Positions 8,045 through 16,913 are shown, counted from the first letter of the stretch. The stretch is DNA of 64,000 nt from JBHOQS01 sp042408875 (GCA_042408875.1 JBHOQS010000027.1:409672-473671); one strand, 5' to 3'. A program made the numbers and translations. The notes: a model not told the origin generated them from the letters alone.

Positions 8045-9445
8045 CTACGGTGCCGGCAGCGCCAGAATGCGGTTGACTGCCTCCGCAGTGCGTATGGCGA
8101 CTTCGCGGGCGCCGCCTTCATTGCGCCAGAGCGCACCGAGCTGCCGGTTCGCTTCGCTGACGGTCTCGAAGTAGCGATGGTTGGCCGGCAGGTACATCGG
8201 CCCCGGCGTGCCGTCGTACACCTTCTGGGTCAGCGCGTAGATCGGGTGGAACCTATGGAGTCGCTCGTCGCTCCACACATCGTGGCGTGCGCCTGGGCTC
8301 CCGGCGCCGCCAGGCACCTGCTCGACGCCCTTGTCGCGGCTGGTGATGAACTTGATCCAGATCCATGCCGCCTCGGGCTGCTTGGAGAGCGTGGTAATCC
8401 CGAATGCATTCACGTTCGCCTGGGTCCCGCGCGTGCCTGTCGGCCCTTTGGGCAGGACAGTCACGCCCCAGCGGAAGGTCACCCGCTGTTGGCCGGGTTT
8501 CGAGTACTCGGCCACCAGCCCGGGCGTGGACTGGATCATCGCCAGCTTGCCCTGCTCGAAGAGCTGGCCGGCGCCGGGCGAGCCGGTGAGAGTCTCCGTG
8601 ACGCGAAAACGGTACTGGGCGTCGGCCAGCCACTGGAGCGCGGCGACAGACTCGTTTGAGTCAATCACACAGCGGCGCCCATCTGGCGAGTAGAAGTCAC
8701 CGCCGAAGGTGCGCAGGTGATGCACGCCGTCTTGCAGGAAGCTCAAAGATGGCCGCCAGCCCCACTCCCCGCTCTCCGGGCGGGTCATGCGCATCGCTGC
8801 GGCGATCAGGTCATCAGTGGTCCAGTCGGCGTCTTGCAAGGGGATGCGCACACTGGCTTTCTCTGCCAGTTCCAGGTTCACGTAGCACAGGTTCGACCCG
8901 AAGTGACCGACGACTGGAATGCCGTAAAGCTTCCCCTGGTAGCTGACCATCTCCAGGCCGTTTTTCCAGAAGGGGCGCAGGTCGAACCTGTCGGCCTTGA
9001 CGATCTCCTCCAGCGGGCGGTAGACGCCCTTGTACATGGGGTCGCCGCCGCCGTCGCTGATGGGGCTGAAGAAGCCCGCGTCACCAATGGAGCCGGCCGC
9101 ATGCAAGATGAGCATGCGCTCGGCGATGGTGATGCCGGTGACTTCATCGAACTCGACTTTGATCGTGGGGAACTGCTGTTCGAACACCGGGCGCTGATCC
9201 ATGTACCAGCCGGTGTGCCCGACCGGCCCGGGGCGCACGTGCAGCAGGATGGTGACGGGCTGCCTGGGCGGCAGGATGCCCGCCGGGGCTTCTGGCCCCT
9301 GAGCCGGCTGCGGCGCACTCTGGCGGCAGGCGGCCAGCGGAGTCGCCAAGGATAGGGTGGCCAGCAAGAGAAGGGCGCGTCGTGACTGTGGAGCACCCGA
9401 TGCCGGCAGCACAGAGCGCCCGCGACTCTTGGGTGGTATGCACAT
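8045..9445 (-). CDS. ABC transporter substrate-binding lipoprotein
   Basis: 466 residues from the ATG at 9445, which has GGAGG eight bases upstream; an ATG 27 bp earlier lacks one. The lipoprotein signal runs to Cys40 (ATPLAAC). The mature protein has the family-1 binding fold: QQFPTIKVEFDEVTG, GIPVVGHFGSNLCYVNLELAEK, and an EAAWIWIKFITSRDKGVEQ helix near the C-terminus. It is a divergent paralogue of the protein at 6115-7509, and both lack permease genes nearby. The ligand is probably a sugar or oligosaccharide by family, not by direct evidence. Confidence 0.85.
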   Translation of the reverse strand: MCIPPKSRGRSVLPASGAPQSRRALLLLATLSLATPLAACRQSAPQPAQGPEAPAGILPPRQPVTILLHVRPGPVGHTGWYMDQRPVFEQQFPTIKVEFDEVTGITIAERMLILHAAGSIGDAGFFSPISDGGGDPMYKGVYRPLEEIVKADRFDLRPFWKNGLEMVSYQGKLYGIPVVGHFGSNLCYVNLELAEKASVRIPLQDADWTTDDLIAAAMRMTRPESGEWGWRPSLSFLQDGVHHLRTFGGDFYSPDGRRCVIDSNESVAALQWLADAQYRFRVTETLTGSPGAGQLFEQGKLAMIQSTPGLVAEYSKPGQQRVTFRWGVTVLPKGPTGTRGTQANVNAFGITTLSKQPEAAWIWIKFITSRDKGVEQVPGGAGSPGARHDVWSDERLHRFHPIYALTQKVYDGTPGPMYLPANHRYFETVSEANRQLGALWRNEGGAREVAIRTAEAVNRILALPAP

Positions 9446-9521
9446 GGGGACCTCCTTCCCGTGCCTCTTCACCGTGCCTCTTTGCCGTGCATTGTGACTC
9501 CAGGCGGGCGGGCCGGCAAGA

Positions 9522-9551
9522 TTGACAGGCCAGCGGCCGTCCTGCTACCCT
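9522..9551 (+). promoter_or_regulatory. Candidate promoter with leaderless start
   Basis: TTGACA at 9522-9527, an 18-bp spacer, and TACCCT at 9546-9551. The next gene's GTG is at 9559, seven bases after the -10, so the transcript would begin at or very near the start codon. Confidence 0.45.
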
Positions 9552-9558
9552 GTCCTGC

Positions 9559-9867
9559 GTGCCGGCTGTAAGTATCCCTATCGAGCCCGCGGAGTTTCGG
9601 CAGCTTCTGTTCTATCTGCCATCGCCGCCACTCGTGCTTGCGGTGCTGGTGGGTCTGCTGCACGTGCTACTCTTCGCCGTGCTGTTCGGCCGGCCCGGCC
9701 GCAGCACACTGTACTACCTGCCATTCGGCCTCGCCGGCAGCGTCGGCGGGCACGCGCTGGCCACCTTCTGGCGCCTGCCGCTGCCGCGCGTGGGCGACTG
9801 CCAGGTCGTGGCGGCGAGCTTGCTGGCGTGGCTGCTCATCGTGCTGGCCAGCCTGCGCCGTGCGTGA
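9559..9867 (+). CDS. Small integral membrane protein
   Basis: 102 residues with three predicted membrane helices: LVLAVLVGLLHVLLFAVLF (about 25-43), a Gly-rich segment LPFGLAGSVGGHALATFW, and VVAASLLAWLLIVLASL at the end. The GTG at 9559 lies just after a -10 box with no Shine-Dalgarno. The alternation of bulky helices and a central GxxGG segment resembles small membrane proteins of Chloroflexota with no assigned role. It is followed 59 bp later by a YtxH-like gene. No family name can be given. Confidence 0.55.
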   Translation: MPAVSIPIEPAEFRQLLFYLPSPPLVLAVLVGLLHVLLFAVLFGRPGRSTLYYLPFGLAGSVGGHALATFWRLPLPRVGDCQVVAASLLAWLLIVLASLRRA

Positions 9868-9926
9868 CCGCGCGAGCAGGCGTGGGCTGGATGGGCGGGG
9901 AGAGCCGGAGGGATAAGCGTCCTAGT

Positions 9927-10244
9927 ATGTATGTATTGACACCCAGAAGAGATACCAGAAATACGGCGATTGGGGCTGCAGCGGGGCTGCGCGTGCCCGA
10001 GCGGGAGCAACGGGGGAAGAGCACTTCCCTCGAGCGACGCGCCGGCACCTCTCCGGCGGTGCAGCCGGAAGCGGACTGGTACTGGCGGGGCTTGCTGCTC
10101 GGCCTGCTTGCCGGGGTGATCCTGGTGCTCTTCTTCACACCAGTGAGCGGACCCGACCTGCGGGAGCGGATCCGCTCAACCGTGGAGCAGTGGCAGGTAC
10201 GGATCTGGAACCTGCTGGACCGTCTAGAGGGCGCCGGGGGATAG
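9927..10244 (+). CDS. YtxH-like membrane protein
   Basis: 105 residues. The first 50 are polar and basic (RRDTRN, EREQRGK). A glycine-rich helix GLLLGLLAGVILVLFFTPVSG (about 61-81) is followed by an amphipathic PDLRERIRSTVEQWQVRIW segment. That layout, helix then (S/T)Gx(D/E)LR, matches the YtxH/GvpP-type stress membrane proteins. The start at 9927 follows GGAGGG 14 bases upstream, a long spacing, so the N-terminus is uncertain. A similar domain occurs in the gene at 44147. Confidence 0.5.
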   Translation: MYVLTPRRDTRNTAIGAAAGLRVPEREQRGKSTSLERRAGTSPAVQPEADWYWRGLLLGLLAGVILVLFFTPVSGPDLRERIRSTVEQWQVRIWNLLDRLEGAGG

Positions 10245-10282
10245 GCGAGCCAGCCTAGAGGGCGCCGGGGGATAGGCGAGCC
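10224..10282. repeat. 28-bp near-tandem duplication at the end of the YtxH-like gene
   Basis: CTAGAGGGCGCCGGGGGATA plus eight further bases occurs at 10224-10251 and again at 10255-10282. The first copy contains the gene's stop codon, so the second is a noncoding duplicate. Confidence 0.85.
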
Positions 10283-10312
10283 GGCGCAGCAGCGCGGCCC
10301 TGCGCCGCGGGA

Positions 10313-10618
10313 CTACGCCGTGGCCTCGGCGCTGCCCTGCTGCGCCTTGAGGAGCTGCGCCAGCCGCTTCATCAGCTTCGACTTGCGCCGCGCGGCGGCG
10401 TTCTTGTGGATCACACCCTTCTGCGCCGCACTATCGATCACCTTCTGCGCGGTGATGACTGCTGCTTGCACCGTGTCGAGCGCCGGGGCTGGCACAGCCA
10501 TGGCGCGCTGAGCCTTCGTGATGAACGTCTTCACCATCGAGCGCACCGAGCGGTTCCGTAGACGGCGCTCCTGCTGCTTTTGAATGCGCTTGAGATCGAC
10601 CTTCCTCTTCTTGGGCAC
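10313..10618 (-). CDS. rpsT: 30S ribosomal protein S20
   Basis: 101 residues. A GTG at 10618 is preferred to the upstream ATG because GGAGG lies seven bases before it and because it gives the family start (V/M)PKKRK. The sequence is basic and helical, with the S20 features NRSVRSMVKTFITKAQ and the C-terminal GVIHKNAAARRKSKLMKRL. S20 binds 16S rRNA early in 30S assembly. The gene is monocistronic, downstream of glgA on the same strand. Confidence 0.95.
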   Translation of the reverse strand: MPKKRKVDLKRIQKQQERRLRNRSVRSMVKTFITKAQRAMAVPAPALDTVQAAVITAQKVIDSAAQKGVIHKNAAARRKSKLMKRLAQLLKAQQGSAEATA

Positions 10619-10648
10619 TCCGTATCCTCCTGCCCTTTCTTTTTTCAA

Positions 10649-10902
10649 TTAATTTCAATTAATTCTTCAAGTAATTCTTGCTCTCAGCAGCGCTATTTCA
10701 GCCGGTCGTATGTTCAAACGAACTCGCTCAAGCTGTCGCGAGCAGATCAGCATACGGAAACCCTAGCAGGGCACGGCAGCCTGGTCTGCACCACTGTCTG
10801 TACCACTGCAGCGCTGCCCATCCGCTGCCACGGCGTGTTTGTGGCACTTTACACGTATACGGGATACATAGGGCCAGGTGCCGGGACAAAACAGCAGAGG
10901 CA
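10649..10902 (-). other. Long leader/intergenic region upstream of rpsT
   Basis: Between the rpsT start region and a candidate promoter just after glgA. The part nearest rpsT (10640-10680) is AT-rich with repeated AATTAATT-like units; the rest has no gene-like frame or tRNA fold that I could see. If the promoter at 10903 is used, rpsT mRNA has a 5' leader of about 275 bases. S20 controls its own translation in enteric bacteria; nothing here proves that. Confidence 0.4.
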
Positions 10903-10932
10903 ATTATAGCAGGGCGCGCACAGCCCGGCCAA
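10903..10932 (-). promoter_or_regulatory. Candidate rpsT promoter
   Basis: On the minus strand TATAAT (10908-10903) is preceded after 18 bp by TTGGCC (10932-10927). It is a consensus -10 with a partial -35. Confidence 0.45.
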
Positions 10933-10952
10933 CGCGATCGGTCGCCGTGCTC

Positions 10953-12410
10953 TCAGGATATCCCACGGTGATACTGGAGCGCCTTGTGATACACCTCGAC
11001 GTACTTCCGTGCCGAGCGGTTCCAGGAGAAGTCCTGCTGCATGCCCTGCACCTGGATGCTACGCCACACGTCGCGATACTTGTAGGTCTCCAGGGCACGG
11101 ATAATGGCGGCGAACAAGTCCATATGATCGTAGCGTACGAAGACGAAGCCAGTGCCGCGGCCGGTACGGGGATCGAAGTCCTGCACTGTATCGGCCAGCC
11201 CACCGGTCTTACGCACCACCGGCACGCTGCCGTACCGCATGGCGATCATCTGCCCCAGCCCACAGGGCTCAAAGCGCGACGGCATAAGGAACATATCGCT
11301 GCCGGCGTAGATGCGCTGTGCCAGAGGCGTGTTGAAGGTGAGGAACACCGCTGCCTGGGTCGGGTAGGTCGAGGCGATGCGAGAGAAGAGCTGATGATAG
11401 TGCTGGTCGCCCGTGCCCAGGAGCACGAACTGCACGCCTTGATGCAGCAGGGCGTCCATGATCGCGGCAAGCAGGTCGAAGCCCTTCTGATCGGTCAGTC
11501 GCGAGATGGCCGCCAGGAGCGGAATGTGCGGATCCTCGGGCAGCCTCGCCTCGCGCTGCAGAGCCAGCTTGTTCTGTACGCGCAGGTCCAGCGTGTGTAT
11601 ATCGTAGTGGACGAGGATGTGCGGATCGGTCTGCGGATCGTAGACGTCATAGTCAATCCCATTGAGGATGCCCACCAGCCGGTCCTTGCGGTCTCGCAAG
11701 AGCGGATCTAGCTTCTCCCCGTATTCCGGCGTGAGGATCTCGCGCGCGTACGTCTCGCTGACCGTAGTAATCATGTCCGCGAAGATGATACCGCGGGCCA
11801 TCAGATCAACGACGTTGGCGAGCTCGGCGATCTGCGGGTAGAGGAAGCCATATTCGGCAAGCCCGGCGATCTCCAGGATGCGATACCCGAAGACGCCCTG
11901 ATAGGCCAGGTTGTGGATCGTGTAGACCGAGGCAGCCGGTGCGAAGAACTCGTCGGCGCGGAAGATCGTCTTGAGCCAGTTGGGAATGATGGCCGTGTGC
12001 CAGTCGTGGCAATGGATAATATCCGGCTGCCAGTTCAGATAACGCGCTGCTTCAAGGGCCGCACGGCAGAAGAAGATGAACCGCTCTCCGTCGTCGGCGT
12101 AGCCGTAGATGCCCTCGCGGTTGAAGTAGCGGGCGTTGTCAATAAAGTAGACCGGGACAGGGCCAGACATCGTATGCTTGAGCGTGACTGGCTCAACGCC
12201 CGCCTCGATAGGAACATCGAACTGGCCGATGGCCTCCAGGTTAAAGCGTGCATCGTCAATACGCCCGTACTTGGGCATAGCGACGCGCACGTCCAGGCCG
12301 AGCTGGCGCAGCGCCTTCGGTAACGAGCCCATCACATCAGCCAGACCGCCGGTTTTGGCGAACGGCACGACCTCAGCCGCGGTCATCAGCACTTTCAGCG
12401 GTTGGTCCAC
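10953..12410 (-). CDS. glgA: Glycogen/starch synthase, GT5 family
   Basis: 485 residues from a GTG at 12410 preceded by GGAGGT at short spacing; an ATG at 12428 is the alternative. It transfers glucose from ADP- (or UDP-) glucose to alpha-1,4-glucan. Motifs: PFAKTGGLADV near residue 17 for sugar-nucleotide binding, IIHCHDWHTAIIP, YTIHNLAYQGVF, and the C-terminal EPCGLGQMIAMRYGSVPVV with TGGLADTV. It belongs in cytoplasmic glycogen synthesis. The other glg genes are not in the window. It follows purH on the same strand with a 56-bp gap. Confidence 0.95.
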   Translation of the reverse strand: MDQPLKVLMTAAEVVPFAKTGGLADVMGSLPKALRQLGLDVRVAMPKYGRIDDARFNLEAIGQFDVPIEAGVEPVTLKHTMSGPVPVYFIDNARYFNREGIYGYADDGERFIFFCRAALEAARYLNWQPDIIHCHDWHTAIIPNWLKTIFRADEFFAPAASVYTIHNLAYQGVFGYRILEIAGLAEYGFLYPQIAELANVVDLMARGIIFADMITTVSETYAREILTPEYGEKLDPLLRDRKDRLVGILNGIDYDVYDPQTDPHILVHYDIHTLDLRVQNKLALQREARLPEDPHIPLLAAISRLTDQKGFDLLAAIMDALLHQGVQFVLLGTGDQHYHQLFSRIASTYPTQAAVFLTFNTPLAQRIYAGSDMFLMPSRFEPCGLGQMIAMRYGSVPVVRKTGGLADTVQDFDPRTGRGTGFVFVRYDHMDLFAAIIRALETYKYRDVWRSIQVQGMQQDFSWNRSARKYVEVYHKALQYHRGIS

Positions 12411-12466
12411 AGTACCTCCATGCAGCATTGCGTGTGCGCCTGGCCTCAAGCCGCGGTGCGGCGCAC

Positions 12467-14038
12467 TCAGTGGCGGAAATGTCGGGTGCCGGTGAAGACC
12501 ATGGCGACGTGGTGGCGGTCGGCCACGCCGATGACCTCTTCATCGGCGATGGAGCCGCCCGGCTGAATAATCGCCGTCACGCCGGCGGCAATGGCGTGCT
12601 CGACGCCGTCTGTCTTTGGGAAGAACGCGTCCGATGCGAGCACGCTCCCAATGGCCCGCTCGCCGGCCTTTCGCACGGCGATGTCGACGCTATCCACGCG
12701 GCTCTGCTGCCCAGCGCCCACGCCCACCAGGCGCAGGCCTTTTGCTAGGACGATGGCGTTCGACTTCACGTGCTTGACCGCCCGCCAGGCGAACAGCAGG
12801 TTGGTCAGCTCCTCCAGCGTCGGCTCCCGTTGGGTCACGACCTTGAGGCTCACCGCGTCTTCAGCGAGCGCATCGGGCGTCTGGATCAGCAGGCCGCCGC
12901 GTACCTGCCGCACCTCGATGCTGGCCCACCACTGCCGGTCTGTCGGGAGGGCGGCCTGGGGCATCTCCATGATACGGAGGTTGCGCTTGCGCTTCAGCCG
13001 CCGTAGAGCGTCCTCAGCATACCCCGGCGCGATGATGCACTCAAAGAAGGTCTCCGCGATCAGCTCCGCGGTCTCGCGGTCGATGGGACGGTTAGCGCCG
13101 ATGATGCCCCCGTACGCCGAGACCGGATCGCCGTCGTAGGCGCGGCGGAACGCCTCTGCCAGCGACTCGTTACTGGCCAGGCCGCATGGGTTGGTGTGCT
13201 TGATGATGGCCACCGTCGGCGCCGCGAAGTCGTTTGCCGCCGCCCAGGCCGCATCCAGGTCCAGCAAGTTGTTATAGGAAAGCTCCTTGCCGTGGAGCTG
13301 CCGCGCCGCGGCCAGGCCGCTCAGGCCCAGCTGGCGGCTGCCCAGGCAGTAGAACGCGGCGCGCTGGTGAGGATTCTCGCCATAGCGTAGGTCCATCAGC
13401 TTCTCGATGGGCAGCGTGACGACCTCGGGGAAGGCGAGCGCCTGTTGGTCTGGGCTCGCTGCGGGAGGGCAGGCAAACCACTGGGCGATCACCGCGTCGT
13501 AGGCGGCGGTGTGAGCGAACGCGCGCGCCGCTAGCCGCCGGCGGGTCTCAAAGGAGACCTCGCCGCGCGCTCGAAGCTCATCAAGGACGGCCGAATAGTC
13601 CTGCGGATCAACCAGCACGACAACGTCATGGTAGTTCTTCGCCGCAGCGCGCAGCAGGGCAACCCCGCCGATATCGATCTGCTCCAGCAGCTCATGCTCG
13701 GCCGGCGCAGCGGCAGCCAAGGCCGCGGCAAAGGGATACAGGTTCACCACCACCATGTCGATGGTCTTGAGCCCGTGCGCGTCGAGTTCCTGGAGATCCT
13801 CCGCGTGAGCGCGACGTGCCAGGATGCCAGCGTGGACGCCAGGGTGCAGGGTTTTGACACGCCCGCCCAGGATTTCCGGAAAGCCAGTGAGCGAGCTCAC
13901 GGGGTGAGCCGGTACGCCGGCCTGGCGCAACAGCCGCTCGGTATTGCCTGTCGAGTAGATCTCCCAGCCCAGCTCGACCAGTGCCGCGGCGAACTCCTGC
14001 ACGCCGGTCTTGTCCGAGACACTAATGATTGCCCTCAT
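12467..14038 (-). CDS. purH: Bifunctional AICAR transformylase/IMP cyclohydrolase
   Basis: 523 residues, normal length, starting at the ATG at 14038 (MRAIISVSDKTG). The N-terminal IMP cyclohydrolase has GRVKTLHPGVHAGIL and DIGGVALLRAAAKN. The C-terminal transformylase has LRYGENPHQRAAFY, IKHTNPCGLA with the catalytic Lys-His pair, and SDAFFPKTDGVE near the end. It catalyses the last two steps of IMP synthesis. It lies 74 bp downstream of purN, so the two probably form an operon. Confidence 0.97.
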   Translation of the reverse strand: MRAIISVSDKTGVQEFAAALVELGWEIYSTGNTERLLRQAGVPAHPVSSLTGFPEILGGRVKTLHPGVHAGILARRAHAEDLQELDAHGLKTIDMVVVNLYPFAAALAAAAPAEHELLEQIDIGGVALLRAAAKNYHDVVVLVDPQDYSAVLDELRARGEVSFETRRRLAARAFAHTAAYDAVIAQWFACPPAASPDQQALAFPEVVTLPIEKLMDLRYGENPHQRAAFYCLGSRQLGLSGLAAARQLHGKELSYNNLLDLDAAWAAANDFAAPTVAIIKHTNPCGLASNESLAEAFRRAYDGDPVSAYGGIIGANRPIDRETAELIAETFFECIIAPGYAEDALRRLKRKRNLRIMEMPQAALPTDRQWWASIEVRQVRGGLLIQTPDALAEDAVSLKVVTQREPTLEELTNLLFAWRAVKHVKSNAIVLAKGLRLVGVGAGQQSRVDSVDIAVRKAGERAIGSVLASDAFFPKTDGVEHAIAAGVTAIIQPGGSIADEEVIGVADRHHVAMVFTGTRHFRH

Positions 14039-14112
14039 GCTGCTAGCTCCAGCGCTGCGGTAGTTCTCAGCAGTTCTCAGTGGTCTCAGTGGTAGCATCA
14101 GCGCCATCCAGG

Positions 14113-14760
14113 TCAGGCTCGCGTATGGCCTGCGGGCTCAGGGGCCGGCAGGATGCGCACCCGCTTGCCCTCGATACGCAGCCGCCCTTCGGCAAAGAGT
14201 TGGATGGCGCGTGGCAGGATGCGGTGCTCCTGCTCCAGGATACGCGCTGCAAGGGTCTCGACCGTGTCGTCCTCCTCGACAGGCACCGCGGCCTGGAGGA
14301 TAATCGGCCCGGCATCGACGTCGTCGGTGACGAAGTGTACGGTGCACCCAGCAATCTTCACACCAGCGGCCAGTGCTTCGGCCTGCGGGCGCGGCGCCAT
14401 CCCCCCGGCGAAGGCAGGCAGGAGCGACGGATGGATGTTGATAATCCGGCCAGCGTAGGCCTGGACGAACTCGGGGATCAGGATCTTGTCGAAGCCAGCG
14501 GTCACGATGAGCTCCGCCCCGCGCGCCTGGAACTCACGAAGCATAGCCAGTTGCTGGTCGCGCCGTGACCCGTACTGTTTAAACGTCATGGCCAGCGCCG
14601 GGATGCCGTGTGCGGCAGCGCGGGCCAGTGCCGGGGCATTGCGGTGGTTGCTGATCACCAGCACGATGCGCGCGTCCAGCTCGCCGCGCTCAATGGCGTC
14701 GATAATCGCCTGGAGGTTCGTCCCCCGCCCGGACACCAGCACGCCAACCCGCAGGCTCAT
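14113..14760 (-). CDS. purN: Phosphoribosylglycinamide formyltransferase (10-formyl-THF type)
   Basis: 215 residues from the ATG at 14760 (MSLRVGVLVSGRGTNLQAI). Motifs include the phosphate loop SGRGTN, the catalytic NIHPSLLPAF (Asn and His) and the Asp in DDVDAGPII. It formylates GAR in purine synthesis. The usual FPG after LLPAF is FAGG followed by MAPRPQAEAL, a mild divergence in the substrate loop. It lies directly upstream of purH. Confidence 0.93.
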   Translation of the reverse strand: MSLRVGVLVSGRGTNLQAIIDAIERGELDARIVLVISNHRNAPALARAAAHGIPALAMTFKQYGSRRDQQLAMLREFQARGAELIVTAGFDKILIPEFVQAYAGRIINIHPSLLPAFAGGMAPRPQAEALAAGVKIAGCTVHFVTDDVDAGPIILQAAVPVEEDDTVETLAARILEQEHRILPRAIQLFAEGRLRIEGKRVRILPAPEPAGHTRA

Positions 14761-14872
14761 GCCACGGACACCTCGTCCCACCCCAATGATACCCGGAATG
14801 GCCCCTCATGGGCAGCACAGCAATATGAACGGTGCTCCTGGGCGTATAGGCGTATAACGGATGAAGCGCACA

Positions 14873-15757
14873 TCATCCAGACCGGCCCTGAAGGCGCTGG
14901 CGCAGCGCCTCGAAGAGCAAGATCGTACCCGCCATGGCCGCATTGAGCGACTCCACCGGCCCTTCCATCGGGATGTACACCCGGCCAGTGGCCAGAGCAA
15001 GGGCCTCCGGCGACGGGCCAGCAGCTTCGCCGCCGATGATCAGCGCAGCCGGCTTGGTCCAGTCGGCGCGATCGAAGCGCGTCTCACCGCGAGGATGCGC
15101 CAGCCAGATCGTCTGCGCGCCAGCGCGCTGCACCTGCTCGCGAATAGCTGTCCAGTCAAGGTCCTGCGCCAGCGGCAGGCGGAAGTGCGCGCCCATGCCG
15201 GCGCGGACCACCTTCGGTGAGAAGAGATCAACGGTGCCGGGTCCAGCGAGCACTGCCGGCACACCGGCCGCCTCAGCGGAACGGAGCAACGTGCCGGCGT
15301 TGCCCGGGTCAGCGATACGGTCGAGCACCAGGACCGGCCCCCGTCCGGTAAGCGTAAGCCCGGCCAGATCGGCTGGGGGCGGCAGGGGCACAACTGCCAG
15401 TACCCCCTGGGGGGTCACCGTCTCGCACAGGCGCTGCAACAGGCCCTCGGCCACGCGAAAGCGCGGCACGCCACGCCGCTGTGCCTCCTCAAGCAATGCC
15501 CGGCCCCGCGCCGTCGCCTCAAGGACCGGCGCGTACAGGACGAAGCTGGGTCTCGCGTAGACGAGCGCCTCCTCGACCAGCCGCATCCCCTCGGCGAGAA
15601 AGAGGCCGTGCTCGCGGCGGCCGCGCCGCTCGTGCAGCGCCCGCACCAGCCTGATCCGCGGGTTCGAGGCGCCCAGCGCAGGCGCCTCACCAGGAGCCAA
15701 CACAGCCGTTCCGATGTGATACACCACCCATCGCGCGGCGCGCCGACGGAGGAGCAT
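14873..15757 (-). CDS. SpoU/TrmH-family rRNA 2'-O-methyltransferase
   Basis: 294 residues. The C-terminal knotted SPOUT domain has all three motifs: LVLDRIADPGNAGTLLRSAE, LIIGGEAAGPSPEA and IPMEGPVESLNAAMAGTILL. The N-terminal half has the substrate-binding fold (HERRGRREHGLFLAEGMRLV). This is the RlmB/TsnR-like type that often follows rpmI-rplT. It starts 29 bp after the rplT stop. The target nucleotide cannot be told from sequence. The N-terminal 20 residues before VLAPGEA may be extra. Confidence 0.9.
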   Translation of the reverse strand: MLLRRRAARWVVYHIGTAVLAPGEAPALGASNPRIRLVRALHERRGRREHGLFLAEGMRLVEEALVYARPSFVLYAPVLEATARGRALLEEAQRRGVPRFRVAEGLLQRLCETVTPQGVLAVVPLPPPADLAGLTLTGRGPVLVLDRIADPGNAGTLLRSAEAAGVPAVLAGPGTVDLFSPKVVRAGMGAHFRLPLAQDLDWTAIREQVQRAGAQTIWLAHPRGETRFDRADWTKPAALIIGGEAAGPSPEALALATGRVYIPMEGPVESLNAAMAGTILLFEALRQRLQGRSG

Positions 15758-15786
15758 GGGGCACGCCTGCGGTGGTGCAACAACTC

Positions 15787-16170
15787 CTACGCCGGCTGAG
15801 CCTGGGCTGCCGGGGCGGCCAGCACCGACTTGACGGTCTCGACCAGGGCCGCGAACGAGGCGGTATCGCGCACGGCCATGTCGGCGAGGATCTTGCGGTC
15901 AAGCGCCACCTTCGCCAGGCGCAGGCCCCGGATGAACGAGTTGTACGTGAGGCCGTGCTCACGTGCGGCGGCGTTAATGCGCATGATCCACAGCCGGCGC
16001 ATATCGCGCTTGCGCTGCCGGCGGTCGCGATATGCGTACTGCAGGGCATGCATCACCGCTTCGTGGGCAATGCGATACGAGCGATGGCGCTGGCCCCAGT
16101 AGCCCTTTGCCAGCTTGAGAATTTTCTTGTGTCGCTTGCGCGCGGTCACCCCGCGCTTCACACGTGCCAC
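15787..16170 (-). CDS. rplT: 50S ribosomal protein L20
   Basis: 127 residues starting at a GTG with GGAGGGG upstream. The N-terminus ARVKRGVTARKRHKKILKLA is the L20 signature, followed by KGYWGQRHRSYRIAHEAV and RDRRQRKRDMRRLWI. An Ala-rich tail (AAPAAQAQPA) is added. L20 is needed for early 50S assembly and, in E. coli and Bacillus, represses its own operon by binding the mRNA. Immediately upstream is a possible switch hairpin (16190-16222). Confidence 0.97.
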   Translation of the reverse strand: MARVKRGVTARKRHKKILKLAKGYWGQRHRSYRIAHEAVMHALQYAYRDRRQRKRDMRRLWIMRINAAAREHGLTYNSFIRGLRLAKVALDRKILADMAVRDTASFAALVETVKSVLAAPAAQAQPA

Positions 16171-16189
16171 GGGAACCCCTCCAGTGCAA

Positions 16190-16222
16190 CTGGTACGCAG
16201 CTGGTACGAACTGCGTACCAGC
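16190..16222 (-). promoter_or_regulatory. Mutually exclusive hairpins in the rplT leader
   Basis: In the rplT mRNA, one CTGGTACGCA segment (from 16221-16212) can pair with CGTACCAG (from 16208-16201) or, over ten bases, with TGCGTACCAG (from 16199-16190), which lies about ten bases before the Shine-Dalgarno. The alternatives share one strand, as in translational or attenuation switches. Autoregulation by L20 is a reasonable guess. Confidence 0.5.
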
Positions 16223-16534
16223 GAATGCTCTCGTAATGTGTTTTAGAGCGTTCTTTATTTAACGGTATTTAAATTTAACGGTATTTAACGGTATTTAACG
16301 CCATAAAGCCAAATGCTTAAAGTGTTCTTTGAGAGCCGCCGCAGCGCGCCATTGGTGTGCGTCTATGCATCAGGTGTGCAACACCAAGCCGTCGAAGCCC
16401 TGCCCGCAGACCCGATAACCTGAAGCGATCGGCCCGGGCACGCCCTGCTATGAACGAACGTGCCGCAGCCCCTCGGGAGAAGGTGCAGCGGCACATCGGC
16501 ATCACGCAGGGCGGCCTCGGCGGCCGGTGCTCGC
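16223..16534 (-). other. Wide rpmI-rplT spacer with AT-rich repeats
   Basis: About 312 bp where most genomes have a few tens. At 16258-16300 TTTAACG occurs four times, spaced 10-16 bases apart. No gene-like frame was seen. The spacer may hold a separate rplT promoter or leader RNA. Confidence 0.6.
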
Positions 16535-16738
16535 TTACGACACGCCGTAGGGCAGCAACTTCCTGATGCGCCTCACATCGCTAGGCGCCACCGGAAACAT
16601 GCGGTTGAGGCTGCGCCGGGTGGCGCCGGATTTCTTGCGCTTCAGGTGGCTCTTGGCCCCGTGCGGGCGCATCAGCTTCCCAGTTCCTGTGATCGAGAAC
16701 CGCTTGGCGACGGCCTTCCGCGTCTTTACCTTCGGCAT
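16535..16738 (-). CDS. rpmI: 50S ribosomal protein L35
   Basis: 67 residues, the normal size. The start MPKVKTRKAVAKRFSITGTG and the basic HGAKSHLKRKKSGATRR are family hallmarks. It is the first gene of an rpmI-rplT-methyltransferase group. The usual upstream infC is absent; an unrelated decarboxylase gene lies there instead. Confidence 0.95.
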   Translation of the reverse strand: MPKVKTRKAVAKRFSITGTGKLMRPHGAKSHLKRKKSGATRRSLNRMFPVAPSDVRRIRKLLPYGVS

Positions 16739-16913
16739 CGGTCGTGCAGCTTTCCAGTCCATCCTGCCTGATGATACGCGCCGCCCCTCCCGGCGCGTGG
16801 ACAGGCCGAAGGTTAGTGTACCACAGCCGCCTCCGGCCGCAAAGCGCCAGATGCTCTGTCCAGCACTCTGGCCCGGCTGCTTCCCGGCTGTCCCACTAGC
16901 CGCCTCTAGCTCT

